NCBI RefSeq assembly: GCF_024198255.1
Contig: NZ_JAJVKW010000016.1
Span: forward strand, 124,001 to 188,000
Source of the DNA: Myxococcus guangdongensis
GTDB taxonomy: Bacteria; Myxococcota; Myxococcia; Myxococcales; Myxococcaceae
Reading direction: 5' to 3'
Length of the DNA stretch: 64,000 nt
Notes under the pieces: generated by a model
Database searches by the model: none
What the model was told of the DNA's origin: nothing
Seen by the model: only the letters and a program-made list of their open reading frames with translations
Part shown: one piece after another, positions 7,657 to 17,257 of the stretch
How positions within the stretch are numbered: the stretch's first letter is position 1
How the letters are laid out: each line of letters begins with the position of its first letter
Position numbers and translations under genes: made by a program

Positions 7657-9842
7657 GCCTCCTCCTGCGCCGCCGTCAGCTTCTCCAGCAGCTCCAGGGC
7701 CGCCTTCGAGATGACCGTGCCGGGGCCGAAGATGGCGGCGGCGCCCGCGGCGCGCAGCTCGTCGTAGTCCTGCGCGGGGATGACGCCGCCCACGACGACC
7801 ATGATGTCCTCGCGGCCCAGCTCGCTCAGCGCGCGCTTGAGCTGCGGCACCAGCGTCAGGTGTCCGGCCGCCAGCGAGCTCGCGCCCACCACGTGCACGT
7901 CGTTCTCCACGGCCTGTCGCGCGGACTCCTCGGGCGTCTGGAACAGCGGCCCGATGTCCACGTCGAAGCCCAGGTCCGCGAACGCGGTGGCGATGACCTT
8001 CTGTCCTCGGTCATGCCCGTCCTGGCCCATCTTCGCGATGAGGATGCGCGGCCGGCGGCCGAAGCGCGCGAGGAACGCGTCCGCCGCGGCGCGGGCCTCG
8101 GTGATGCCCTGGGCGTCCTTGCCCGCTTCGCTCGAGTACACGCCGGACACGCTCCTCACCGTGGCTTCGTAGCGCCCGAAGACCTTCTCGAGCGCGTCGC
8201 TGATTTCGCCCACCGTCGCCTTCGCGCGCGCCGCGTCGATGGCGAGCGCCAGGAGATTCCCCTCGTTGCGCCGGCCCGCCTCGGTGAGCGCGTCCAGCTT
8301 GCGGCGCACGTCGTCCGCGTCGCGCTCCGCGCGCAGCTCCTTGAGCCGGGCGATCTGCGCCTCGCGCACCGCGGAGTTGTCCACCTTGAGGATCTCGATG
8401 TTGTCGGGACGCTCGGGCGGGTACTTGTTCACGCCGATGATGGCCTGACGGCCGGAGTCGATGCGCGCCTGCGTGCGGGCCGCGGCCTCCTCGATGCGCA
8501 GCTTGGGCAGCCCCGCCTCGATGGCCTTCGTCATGCCGCCCAGCGCCTCGACCTCCTGGATGTGGCCCCACGCCTTCTGCGCCAGCTCGTGCGTGAGCCG
8601 CTCCACGTAGTAGCTGCCACCCCACGGGTCGATGACACGCGTGGTGCCGCTCTCCAACTGGAGATACAGCTGCGTGTTGCGGGCGATGCGCGCGCTGAAG
8701 TCGGTGGGGAGGGCGATGGCCTCGTCGAGCGAGTTGGTGTGCAGGCTCTGCGTGTGGCCCTGCGTCGCGGCCATGGCCTCCACGCACGTGCGCACCACGT
8801 TGTTGAACACGTCCTGCGCGGTGAGGCTCCAGCCGGAGGTCTGCGAGTGCGTGCGCAGCGCCAGGCTCTTGTCACTCTTGGGGCTGAACCCCTTGATGAG
8901 CCGGGCCCAGATCATCCGGGCCGCGCGCATCTTCGCCACCTCCATGAAGAAGTTCATGCCGATGGCCCAGAAGAACGACAGGCGGGGCGCGAACGCGTCC
9001 ACGCCCAGCCCCGCCGCGAGCCCCGCGCGCACGTACTCCACGCCGTCCGCCAGGGTGTAGCCGAGCTCCAGGTCCTGCGTCGCTCCGGCCTCCTGCATGT
9101 GGTAGCCGCTGATGCTGATGCTGTTGAAGCGCGGCATCTTCTCCGCGGTGAAGCGGAAGATGTCGCCGATGATGCGCATCGACGGGCCCGGCGGGTAGAT
9201 GTACGTGTTGCGGACCATGAACTCCTTGAGGATGTCGTTCTGGATGGTCCCGCTGAGCTGCTCCGGCTTGACGCCCTGCTCCTCGGCCGCCACGACGTAG
9301 AGCGCCAGGATGGGCAGCACCGCGCCGTTCATCGTCATCGACACGCTCATCTGGTCGAGCGGGATGCGGTCGAACAGGATGCGCATGTCCTTGATGGAGT
9401 CGATGGCCACGCCCGCCATGCCCACGTCACCGGCGACGCGCGGGTGGTCGCTGTCGTAGCCCCGGTGCGTGGCCAGGTCGAAGGCAATGGACAGGCCCTT
9501 CTGACCGGCCGCGAGGTTGCGGCGGTAGAACGCGTTCGACGCCTCGGCGGTGGAGAAGCCCGCGTACTGGCGCACCGTCCACGGCTGCTGCACGTACATG
9601 GTGGAGTAGGGGCCGCGCACGAAGGGCGGCAGGCCCGGCTGCGAGCCCAGGTGCTCGACGTCCGCCAGGTCCTCGGGCGTGTACACCGCCTTGACGGGGA
9701 TGCCCTCGGGCGTGTCCCAGTGCTCCGCGCCCTTCAGGATGCCGCGGGCCTTCTCGCGTTGCGCCTCGAGCGCGGCGGCGGTCGGCTGGGTCTCCGGTGC
9801 GTCGAAGGCGATGCCGGAGAAGTTCGGGACGTGGGGTCGCAT
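7653..9842 (-). CDS. mutB: Methylmalonyl-CoA mutase large (catalytic) subunit
   Basis: A 729-residue catalytic subunit of the adenosylcobalamin-dependent mutase that interconverts methylmalonyl-CoA and succinyl-CoA, the last step of propionyl-CoA assimilation. The TIM barrel covers about residues 30-540, with the active-site region RPYSTMYVQQPWTVRQYAGF-type sequence near residue 80. The C-terminal Rossmann-like B12 domain (about 595-725) carries DGHDRG, whose His is the lower axial cobalt ligand. The start codon overlaps the stop of mutA by one base and the stop overlaps meaB. Family length is about 710-730, so the gene is complete. In myxobacteria this pathway handles branched-chain and odd-chain acyl-CoA. 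Confidence 0.96.
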   Translation of the reverse strand: MRPHVPNFSGIAFDAPETQPTAAALEAQREKARGILKGAEHWDTPEGIPVKAVYTPEDLADVEHLGSQPGLPPFVRGPYSTMYVQQPWTVRQYAGFSTAEASNAFYRRNLAAGQKGLSIAFDLATHRGYDSDHPRVAGDVGMAGVAIDSIKDMRILFDRIPLDQMSVSMTMNGAVLPILALYVVAAEEQGVKPEQLSGTIQNDILKEFMVRNTYIYPPGPSMRIIGDIFRFTAEKMPRFNSISISGYHMQEAGATQDLELGYTLADGVEYVRAGLAAGLGVDAFAPRLSFFWAIGMNFFMEVAKMRAARMIWARLIKGFSPKSDKSLALRTHSQTSGWSLTAQDVFNNVVRTCVEAMAATQGHTQSLHTNSLDEAIALPTDFSARIARNTQLYLQLESGTTRVIDPWGGSYYVERLTHELAQKAWGHIQEVEALGGMTKAIEAGLPKLRIEEAAARTQARIDSGRQAIIGVNKYPPERPDNIEILKVDNSAVREAQIARLKELRAERDADDVRRKLDALTEAGRRNEGNLLALAIDAARAKATVGEISDALEKVFGRYEATVRSVSGVYSSEAGKDAQGITEARAAADAFLARFGRRPRILIAKMGQDGHDRGQKVIATAFADLGFDVDIGPLFQTPEESARQAVENDVHVVGASSLAAGHLTLVPQLKRALSELGREDIMVVVGGVIPAQDYDELRAAGAAAIFGPGTVISKAALELLEKLTAAQEEA

Positions 9843-11704
9843 CAGGCCACTCCGAGCTGCGCGTGCAGCGAGTTCAGGAGCGCGAACAGGTCCGCCCCCG
9901 CGAAGATGAACAGGTCCACGCCGGCCGCGCGGAAGGTGGCCTCGTGCTCACCAGGACGTCCCGCCACCGCCACCGAGCGCGCGCCCTTCGCCTTCAGCGC
10001 CGCCGTCAGCGCGGGCACCCACTCGGGATACATCGCGTCCGGTCCGGAGATGACCGCGAGCGTCGCGCCCGACTCGACGAAGGCCGCCACCACCGCCGCC
10101 GGGGCCGCGAAGCCGTGCTTCTCCTTCGACTCGATGCCACCGGCCGCCAGCGCGTTGACCACCCACGTGGAGCGCGCGGTGTGCTCGGCCACCGTGCCCA
10201 GGCTCGCCAGGAACGCGGTGGGCCGCTGCCCGTGGGCCGCGACGTACCGGTCGCTCGCGTCGCGCAACGACTCGAAGGGCTCCGCGATGCGCGTGGGCTT
10301 CAGCCCCTCGCTGCTCGCGGCGGTGCTCCGCGTCCGGGCCTCGCGGCGCACGGGCGCCTCGCCCAGGAAGGGGAACTCGCTCACGCCCACGATGGGCTGC
10401 TTGCGGCTGCGCACCGCCTTCTCACGCGCGGCCCTCGTCTCCGCGAGCACCTTCACGATGTCACCCTGGGCCAGCGCCTTCTCCATGCCCCCGAGCGACT
10501 CGATGCGCTGCAGCTCCGTCCATGCCGCGCGCGCGAGCTCCGAGGTGAGCTGCTCCAGGTAGTAGCTGCCGCCCGCCGGGTCCGCGACGCGGTTGAGGCT
10601 CGACTCGTCGCGCAGGATGAGCTGCGTGTTGCGCGCGAGCCTGCGCGCGCCTTCGTCCGGTGTGCCGAGCGGCTCGTCGAACGGCGAGGTGCTGACGCTG
10701 TCCGCGCCCGCGACCACCGCGGCGAAGGACTCGGCCGTGGCGCGCAGGATGTTCACCCACGGGTCTCTCTGCGTCTTCGTGCCGATGGCGGTGCGCGCGT
10801 GCAGCCGCATCGCCTGCGCCTCGGGCGAGCCACCCGACGCGGCCACGACCTTGGCCCACAACAGCCGCGCGGCGCGCAGCTTGGCGATCTCCGGGAAGAA
10901 CTGGCCGCCGACGGACAGCGCGAACTGCACCGAGCGCGCCGCGACATCCACCGCCACGCCCGCGCGCTCCATTCCGCGCAGGTACTCCACGCCCGTGGCC
11001 ATGGCCCACGCCAGCTCGTGCACCGACGTGGCCCCCGCGTCCGCGTAGGCCCGCGTCGACACCAGCAGCACGCGCAGCTCCGGCGCGCTCGTGGCCCGCG
11101 AGGTGACCAGCGGCGCGGCCTCCGTGAGCACCGTCGCCACGCCCCCCTGCAGCGCGCCGGTGCGAGCGAGGATGCCCAGCGGGTCGATGCCCAGCGAGCC
11201 GCTCGGCTTGATGCCCGCCTTGTCGGCCACCGCCAGCAGCAGGGACGCCATGGCGAGCGGCGCCGAGTCCGACTCCAGATGCACGGGAGTCCGGTCCAGC
11301 GGCACATGGGCCAGCAGCCGGACCAGCGTGGCCTCGTCCTTCACCGGGATGCCATGGGCCTCGCCCAGGCAGAGCCAGACACCCTGGGTGCCTCGCTCCA
11401 GGTCCGTGCGGACGGCCTCGGCGGCGAGGGCGACGTCCGGCTCGGAGTACTCCTGGCACAGCAACCAGCCGCCCTCGGTGTGGCCCAGGGGCTGGGTGCC
11501 CCGGACGTAGGGGGCGACGCCCGGCGGCTGCGGCGCGGCCGAGTCGGCCTGCGCGTAGAGGGGCTGGAGCGCCAGTCCGCCTTCCAGCGATGACTGGAGC
11601 ACCGTGAAGGGCTTGCCCTTCAGGTCCTTGTCCACCAGCCGGCGCCACTCCTCGAGAGTGCGGGCCGGGAACTCGGCGGCGATGTGAAGAGGCACCTGCG
11701 ACAT
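9842..11704 (-). CDS. mutA: Methylmalonyl-CoA mutase small subunit
   Basis: A 620-residue homologue of the large subunit that keeps the barrel and a C-terminal Rossmann-like domain. It lacks the DxHxxG cobalt-ligating motif, as expected for the non-catalytic beta subunit of heterodimeric methylmalonyl-CoA mutases. I choose the ATG at 11704 (MSQVPLHIAAEFP) because GCGAGGA precedes it by about seven bases; a longer frame to 11782 has no such support. It is the first gene of the unit mutA-mutB-meaB-icmF and is divergent from the ankyrin protein gene. Confidence 0.93.
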   Translation of the reverse strand: MSQVPLHIAAEFPARTLEEWRRLVDKDLKGKPFTVLQSSLEGGLALQPLYAQADSAAPQPPGVAPYVRGTQPLGHTEGGWLLCQEYSEPDVALAAEAVRTDLERGTQGVWLCLGEAHGIPVKDEATLVRLLAHVPLDRTPVHLESDSAPLAMASLLLAVADKAGIKPSGSLGIDPLGILARTGALQGGVATVLTEAAPLVTSRATSAPELRVLLVSTRAYADAGATSVHELAWAMATGVEYLRGMERAGVAVDVAARSVQFALSVGGQFFPEIAKLRAARLLWAKVVAASGGSPEAQAMRLHARTAIGTKTQRDPWVNILRATAESFAAVVAGADSVSTSPFDEPLGTPDEGARRLARNTQLILRDESSLNRVADPAGGSYYLEQLTSELARAAWTELQRIESLGGMEKALAQGDIVKVLAETRAAREKAVRSRKQPIVGVSEFPFLGEAPVRREARTRSTAASSEGLKPTRIAEPFESLRDASDRYVAAHGQRPTAFLASLGTVAEHTARSTWVVNALAAGGIESKEKHGFAAPAAVVAAFVESGATLAVISGPDAMYPEWVPALTAALKAKGARSVAVAGRPGEHEATFRAAGVDLFIFAGADLFALLNSLHAQLGVA

Positions 11705-11905
11705 GCTGTGTCCTCGCGGGGGATGTGGCCGATGACAGGCCGGCCGTCCCCGTCCCATAGGCGCAAAAACGCGCCCGTTCAATGGCGGCGAGCGGGGGAG
11801 GGCCTTGTTGGCGTCGAGCCGGACGCCCAGGTGTCAACAAGCCGGGAGTCATGGGCCGGTGGGACGCCGGCCGGGCAGGGGTTGCTTTCACCCGTGAGGC
11901 GCGAG

Positions 11906-13042
11906 ATGGCTGACCCAGACGAGTCACCAGGGTCGCGCGCCATGACGGAACAACAGTACGAGTTGCTGAAGCTCATCAGGAAGGTCCAGAGCCACCACTT
12001 CATCGAGGACCACATCCGGCCCTGGCACCCGGCCGACTACCAGGAGCGCCTGGTGAAGGAGCAGGCGGAGAACGAGGTCACGCTCGAGGAGATCCGTCAG
12101 GTGCTCGCCTCGGGGCTGAGCCTGGACTTCGCGGACCAGAACCACCACACGCCGCTGTTGATCGCCGTCACGCAGAACAACGTGGCGCTCATCCAACTGC
12201 TCATCGCCCACGGCGCGGACATCCGGGTGGCCCACGGCAACGAGATGCCGCTGCACCGCGCGGCGGAGTTCGGCGCGGACCGCGTCGTGCGCTTCATCAT
12301 CGAGCAGGGCGTGGACCCGCGGACCCCATCACCCTTCGGCAGCAGCGCGTTGCTCATCGCCCGGAACTCGCGTCACAGCCGCGGTGTCCCGGCCTTGCTG
12401 GTGCAACTGCTGCTGCCCACCAAGGGCCAGCGTCCGCCGCCCCCGAAGAAGCTCAAGGGCCTCTCGGAGGAGAAGGTGATGAAATACCTCTCCAGCGAGC
12501 CGCCCGCGGGTGTCAGCGCTGCGTCCTGGGAGATGCTCCGGGGCATCATGGACGCGGTCTTCGTGGAGGCCCATGCCGTCTCGTTGGCCGAGCTCTACGA
12601 GGGCATCGAGTCTCGCTCCTCCATGAACCCCGACCTGGTCTTCGCCGCCATCGACCTCATCCGGGCCGTCATCCTGGAGGCGCCCAAGAACAAGTCGGTG
12701 AAGAAGCTCTCCAAGGATTCCCATGCCCACCACGGAGACCTGGAGATCAACGGCCCGCTCACCGTGAAGTCGCTCCTGGTGACGGGCAACCTGACGGTGA
12801 AGGGCAAGGCCGCCAACCCCGTCGGAGCCGCGCTGTTCGTCGGGGGCTCCTTCCAGTGCGAGACCTTCCACACCGAGGGGCCCGTCATCATCGGCGGTGA
12901 CCTGGACGCCGCCGACGTCGAGGCGAAGGGCAACGACTACGCACTCGAGGTCCGGGGCACCCTGCGTACCCCGAAGCTCGTGGTGAAACAGCACGTCGTC
13001 AAGGCAGGGCATTTCGAGGTCCAGGAGCGCGTTGACTCCTAG
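11906..13042 (+). CDS. Ankyrin-repeat protein with C-terminal beta-helix-like domain
   Basis: A 378-residue protein of two parts. Ankyrin repeats occupy about residues 78-150: NHHTPLLIAVTQNNVALIQL, then EMPLHRAAEFGADRVVRFII. A linker is rich in Lys and Pro (KGQRPPPPKKLKG). The end (about 275-365) is a run of short strands such as GDLEINGPLTVKSLLVTGNL and GPVIIGGDLDAADVEAKGN. It resembles the stacked-strand pattern of bactofilins or other right-handed beta helices. The start at 11906 (MADPDES) has GAGG six bases upstream; ATG 11942 is the alternative. Function unknown; partner binding through ankyrin repeats combined with a polymer-like domain is an inference. Confidence 0.7.
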   Translation: MADPDESPGSRAMTEQQYELLKLIRKVQSHHFIEDHIRPWHPADYQERLVKEQAENEVTLEEIRQVLASGLSLDFADQNHHTPLLIAVTQNNVALIQLLIAHGADIRVAHGNEMPLHRAAEFGADRVVRFIIEQGVDPRTPSPFGSSALLIARNSRHSRGVPALLVQLLLPTKGQRPPPPKKLKGLSEEKVMKYLSSEPPAGVSAASWEMLRGIMDAVFVEAHAVSLAELYEGIESRSSMNPDLVFAAIDLIRAVILEAPKNKSVKKLSKDSHAHHGDLEINGPLTVKSLLVTGNLTVKGKAANPVGAALFVGGSFQCETFHTEGPVIIGGDLDAADVEAKGNDYALEVRGTLRTPKLVVKQHVVKAGHFEVQERVDS

Positions 13043-13070
13043 TCCATGAACCAGTGCGTCATGACCCGAT

Positions 13071-13096
13071 GACGTCACTACCCCTAGGGTGACGTC
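13071..13096. promoter_or_regulatory. GACGTCAC inverted repeat before the DUF2378 gene
   Basis: GACGTCAC (13071-13078) and GTGACGTC (13089-13096) form an 8-bp inverted repeat with a 10-base spacer, ending at or over the start of the DUF2378 gene. Each arm also contains the palindrome GACGTC. It looks like a dimeric operator; no regulator is identified. Confidence 0.4.
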
Positions 13097-13634
13097 CCGA
13101 ATGCCGACCGAAGTCAAAGTCCAGTCCACGTTGTTCGAGTCGTTGGTGCGCTGCATGAACCCCGACTCGGCCCAGCGCGCCGAGCTCCTCGCGGCGGGGT
13201 ACGACGTGGACAAGCCTCGCGCCACCTATCCCGCGTCGGTGTTCGCGGCGTGTCAGGCATTGGCGCTGCGCACGACGTACGCGGGGCTCGCGCCAAAGGC
13301 TGCTCAGCGGGAGCTGGGACGAGACCTGGTCCGCAAGTACTTCGACACGCTGGTGGGTCGCGTGGTGGGCATGGCGTTGAAGGTGGCGGGACCCGAGCGG
13401 GCGATGAAGCGCGTGGCGCTCAGCTTCAGCTCGGTGATCGAGCCGGTGGACATCACCGTGGAGAACGTGGGCCCGAAGGACTGGCGCGCGAAGTTCCGCA
13501 GCTACGTGTTCCCCGCCGAAGCGGCCGCCGGCACGTGTGAGGTCGCCCTGAAGCAGGCGGGCGCCGCCACGGCGACCGTGGAGGTGGAGCGCTACGAGGG
13601 GACCGAGGGCTTCGACCTGCGTCTTCGCTGGTGA
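13089..13634 (+). CDS. DUF2378 (TIGR02265) family protein
   Basis: A 181-residue member of a protein family almost confined to Myxococcales and present there in many paralogues. It is recognised by the opening pattern VQSTLFESLVRCM, the 'Y(P/D)...VF' segment PRATYPASVFAAC and the ending with alternating Gly/Phe strands. No biochemical function is established. The frame opens with GTG at 13089; the ATG at 13101 (MPTEVKVQ) matches the usual family beginning better, but neither has a convincing ribosome binding site. It is preceded by a GACGTCAC inverted repeat and converges with the large ABC-permease/peptidase gene. Confidence 0.75.
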   Translation: MTSRMPTEVKVQSTLFESLVRCMNPDSAQRAELLAAGYDVDKPRATYPASVFAACQALALRTTYAGLAPKAAQRELGRDLVRKYFDTLVGRVVGMALKVAGPERAMKRVALSFSSVIEPVDITVENVGPKDWRAKFRSYVFPAEAAAGTCEVALKQAGAATATVEVERYEGTEGFDLRLRW

Positions 13635-13653
13635 AGCCCCCGGCACTCCTGGC

Positions 13654-16600
13654 TCAGGGCTGAGGGCTGCCCAGCGCCAGGGCCGCGCCTTCCTTGGGCT
13701 CCGTCACGTTGTCCTGCGACGTGCGGTCGATGAGCTTGTTGAGCGGATCGATGCCGACCTCCACGGGCTTCACCGGCACGGTGAAGCTCAGCTCCGATTC
13801 ACCCTGGCTCACCCGGCGCTTCTCCAGGAACACCGCGTTGCCGTCCTCGTCGAGCGCGCCCACGTCCATCCAGTCGTTGAACGTCAGCTCCTTCTGCTCG
13901 CCCTTGTCGTCGCTGCGGTACTTCTTCGCGATGACCTTGAGCGTGACGTCCCAGCCGCCTTGCGCGTTCTGCCGCATCGTCGCGGACACCGCCCGGTTGT
14001 CATAGAGGGTGATGGTCTCGAAGAGGTCCTCGAGCAGGTACTGGTACTCCGGCGGCGTCTCCTCGCGCAGGAAGCCGATGAGCTCGGCGGCGCCCGTGTA
14101 CGGCGGCCCCTGGAAGCGGACCTTCTCCACGTAGCGCTTGAGGGCGCGGTTGACGCGCTCCTCGCCGATGAAGTCCTGCAGCGCGTACATGGCGAGGCTG
14201 CCCTTCTGGTAGTGGATGTACGGCTGGTTCTCCACGCGCGACAGCGGCACCTCCTTCTTGCGCTCCATCGCGCGGCCCATCAGGTAGCGGTCCAGCTCGA
14301 ACTTGAGGAAGCGCTTCATCTTCGTCGCGCCGAAGCGGTGCTTCATCACCATCAACGCCGCGTACTGCGCCATCGTCTCCGACGTCATCGTGGCGCCCTG
14401 CGCGCGCGCGCCCACCACCTGGTGCGCCCACCACTGGTGCGCGATCTCATGCGCGGTGATGTAGTAGGGGTAGTCGACGTCGTCCGGGCTGTCGTCGCGC
14501 ACGCGGGCGATGAAGCCCACCGCCTCCGAGTACGGAATCGTGTTGGGGAACGCCTGCGCGAAGCTGCCGTAGCGGGGGAACTCGAGGATGCGCGCCTGGC
14601 GGTGCTGATACGGCCCGAAGTTCTCCGAGCAGTACGCCAGCGCGTCCTTCATCCCGCGCATCATCCGGTCCAGCGCGTAGGTGTGCGAGGGGTGGTGGTA
14701 GATCTCCAGCGCCACGTTCCGCCACGTGTCGCGCATCACCTCGTAGCGCGCGGACAGCACCGAGTAGAACTTCAGGATGGGCTGGTCCATCTTGTAGCGG
14801 AAGAAGCGCCGGCCCCCCACGGTCCACTCCTTCTCCAGGTAGCCCGGGGCGATGGCGATCTGGTCCGGTGACGTGCTCACCGTGGCCTGGAACGAGACAA
14901 AGTCCGCGTCCGGCGTGATGTAGTTGTGCGCCAGCGCCTTCGGGTCATCCCGGTCTGGCAGCCGCTCCTTGGGCTTCAGCCCGTACTCCTCGCGGTCCTT
15001 GTCCTCCACCAGCTCCGAGTCCTCCTGGTAGCCGAGCGTCGGCAGGTTGCCGCTGTTGAAGAAGGTGCCGTTGCTCGCGATGTCCGTGCGCGGCGGCCCG
15101 TGCTTCAGGCGCTTCGCGTGGAACTCCAGGTCGAAGACCAGGTCGGCCTCGGCGCCGGGGGCCAGGGGCGTGGGCAGCTCGAGGACGAACAGACCCAGCT
15201 CCCGGTCCGTGGGCTCGGTGCGCTCCGCGCCCGCGAGGCTCAGCTTGCGCACCTGCACGTCGGTGGGCATGTCGAGCAGCACCTTGGAGATGGGCTCCCC
15301 GGTCTTGTTGCGCAGCCGGTAGGTGCCGAGCGCCTCCAGGCGCTGCTCCTCCGGATGGATGTGGAACGTCACGTCCACGTCCGTCACGCGCGGGTGGGGC
15401 AGGGCGAGGAAGGACTTGTATTCCTTCTCGTAGCGGGCCCGGGCGCGCTCCATGTCTTTCTCGGTGACGTAGGGATTGATGACGCGCGTCTGGTACATGA
15501 TGAACGTGCCCAGTCCCAGGAACGCCAGCAGCGCCACGCTGGCGCCGGTCGTCCAGCCCCAGGTCTGGCGGGCGCGCGCCTCGCGCAGCCGCTCCCTCCA
15601 CCGCGTGGTGCGACCGCGGACGACGAGCAGGTAGCCCACCGCGACGAGCAGTACCGCGAGCGCGTACCAGTAGAGCCGATACCACACGACGTTGGACACG
15701 AAGTGGCCGTAGCCGTTCATGTCCGAGTACAGCAGGCCCGGGTCCGAGCCGTAGCGCACCAGCCGGTCCTCCACGCCGAACAGTCCCAGCGCGGCCTGCG
15801 AGGCGAAGTGGATGACCATGACCAGATACGCCAGGTACTTCTGATGGATGAGCACCTGCGCGAAGAAGGCCAGCACGCACAGGAGCACCTCGTGCGTGAA
15901 GTCCACCAGGACGATGTCCGTGAAGTACAGGCCCCACTCAATCTGGAAGAAGCCCCGGCTCACCTGGGTGATGAGCACCGCGAGCGCGACCACCACCTTG
16001 AGCGAGAGCACCACGAGGAGCAGCGCGCCGACCTTGGACGCATAGCCCACCCACGTCGGGGCCCGCGTCGCGTCCACGATGTCGCCCAGGCCCGCGTCGC
16101 GCTCCTTCCACACCAGCTCACCGGCGTAGAAGGTGAGGGTGATGAGCACGAAGGGCTTGAAGGTGCCCGTCGCCACCTCCAGCGCCTGCCACGTCACCGG
16201 CCAGGTGGCGGTGCCGTAGAGCTGCTTGGACACCAGGGCGCCCAGCGTGACGAAGATGAGCCCCGCCACCACGAAGGACCAGTACACCGGTGAGCGCAGC
16301 ACGTCCCGGAAGGCCAGCCACGCGGAGGCCGCCGCCGTGCGAGCCCAGCTCCCGAAGGTCGGCGCGGCGCGCGTGGTGGGGATGGCCACCGCCGGCGTCG
16401 TCTCCTCTTGCTTCCGGGCCGCGCGGCCACCCGAGTGCTCCTCCACGTCGGTGCGGAAGCGCAGCACGGTGAGGCCCAACAGCAGCGCGCCGACGGCGGA
16501 CCACAAGAGCCGATTGACGAGCAACACCCCGGTGAAGGGCATCAGGTCGCGATTGCGCTCCGCGGGCGTCCAGTAGCGCGTCACGTTGTCGACGGTGATG

Positions 16601-17256
16601 AACCCGAACGGGTCCAGGATGGAGCCCAGCTGCTGGTTGGCCACGTCCGACATCGCGGAGCTGAGCGCCAGGTAGCCGAGCACCAGCACCACGACGCCCA
16701 CGTACACGGGGGCCATGCGTCGGGTGAGCGCGGCCAGCGAGAAGAACACCGTGCCCGCGAAGAACAGCGTGGGCCAGACCCCCACCAGGTACGGCCACAG
16801 GTAGGCGAATGACTGGTGTGGCACGAGTTGCGTCTTGTCGATGAGCCACACGACGGCGACGCCCACCAGCATCCCCGGGATGATGGACAGCATCAGCACG
16901 GCGCTGAAGATGAACGCGCCCAGGAAGCGGCCCAGCAGGTACGGCACCTTCTTCACGTTCTTCGTGAAGATGAGCATCCACGTGCCGTGGCCGAAGTCCT
17001 GGTACGCGGCCTGACCGAAGACGGCCGCCACCATGAGCAGCGCGAACAGGCCCAGCACGGTGATGAAGTTGAAGAGCGAGTAGGGGCTGTTGGCCAGCAC
17101 GCGCTCCGAACCGGAGCCGGCGCTGAAGTTCTTGAAGACACCGCCGGAGGCCAGCATCAACAGCAGGCCGGCGCCGGCGAGGACCGCCGCGTACACCCAG
17201 GTCGACAGCATCTTGACCCGGCGCCGCAGCTCGAAGGTCACGAGTGCGCTGAACAT
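13654..17256 (-). CDS. ABC-2 type permease fused to M1 family metallopeptidase
   Basis: A 1200-residue membrane protein. The first half has two ABC-2-type permease blocks, each with about six membrane segments (roughly residues 15-250 and 320-560). The second half (about 600-1180) is an M1 aminopeptidase-like domain with a beta-sandwich, then HEIAHQWW near residue 937 and the zinc-binding Glu in SETMAQY 19 residues after the second His. Fusions of this type are known in Bacteroidetes and Proteobacteria and always accompany an ABC ATPase. Here the ATPase gene ends one base before this start. It presumably moves or processes peptides at the membrane; the substrate is unknown. Converges with the DUF2378 gene. 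Confidence 0.9.
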   Translation of the reverse strand: MFSALVTFELRRRVKMLSTWVYAAVLAGAGLLLMLASGGVFKNFSAGSGSERVLANSPYSLFNFITVLGLFALLMVAAVFGQAAYQDFGHGTWMLIFTKNVKKVPYLLGRFLGAFIFSAVLMLSIIPGMLVGVAVVWLIDKTQLVPHQSFAYLWPYLVGVWPTLFFAGTVFFSLAALTRRMAPVYVGVVVLVLGYLALSSAMSDVANQQLGSILDPFGFITVDNVTRYWTPAERNRDLMPFTGVLLVNRLLWSAVGALLLGLTVLRFRTDVEEHSGGRAARKQEETTPAVAIPTTRAAPTFGSWARTAAASAWLAFRDVLRSPVYWSFVVAGLIFVTLGALVSKQLYGTATWPVTWQALEVATGTFKPFVLITLTFYAGELVWKERDAGLGDIVDATRAPTWVGYASKVGALLLVVLSLKVVVALAVLITQVSRGFFQIEWGLYFTDIVLVDFTHEVLLCVLAFFAQVLIHQKYLAYLVMVIHFASQAALGLFGVEDRLVRYGSDPGLLYSDMNGYGHFVSNVVWYRLYWYALAVLLVAVGYLLVVRGRTTRWRERLREARARQTWGWTTGASVALLAFLGLGTFIMYQTRVINPYVTEKDMERARARYEKEYKSFLALPHPRVTDVDVTFHIHPEEQRLEALGTYRLRNKTGEPISKVLLDMPTDVQVRKLSLAGAERTEPTDRELGLFVLELPTPLAPGAEADLVFDLEFHAKRLKHGPPRTDIASNGTFFNSGNLPTLGYQEDSELVEDKDREEYGLKPKERLPDRDDPKALAHNYITPDADFVSFQATVSTSPDQIAIAPGYLEKEWTVGGRRFFRYKMDQPILKFYSVLSARYEVMRDTWRNVALEIYHHPSHTYALDRMMRGMKDALAYCSENFGPYQHRQARILEFPRYGSFAQAFPNTIPYSEAVGFIARVRDDSPDDVDYPYYITAHEIAHQWWAHQVVGARAQGATMTSETMAQYAALMVMKHRFGATKMKRFLKFELDRYLMGRAMERKKEVPLSRVENQPYIHYQKGSLAMYALQDFIGEERVNRALKRYVEKVRFQGPPYTGAAELIGFLREETPPEYQYLLEDLFETITLYDNRAVSATMRQNAQGGWDVTLKVIAKKYRSDDKGEQKELTFNDWMDVGALDEDGNAVFLEKRRVSQGESELSFTVPVKPVEVGIDPLNKLIDRTSQDNVTEPKEGAALALGSPQP

Positions 17257-17257
17257 G

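Noticed and set aside
3070..7767. A 1565-codon open frame on the plus strand
   Set aside because: It is antisense to icmF and meaB, has an Arg/Val/Leu/His-rich composition without domains, and exists because GC-rich genes leave few stops in the opposite frame.
7860..11593. Two long plus-strand frames (about 900 and 600 codons)
   Set aside because: They lie antisense to mutB and mutA with low-complexity Arg/His/Ala-rich translations; the minus-strand genes are unambiguous.
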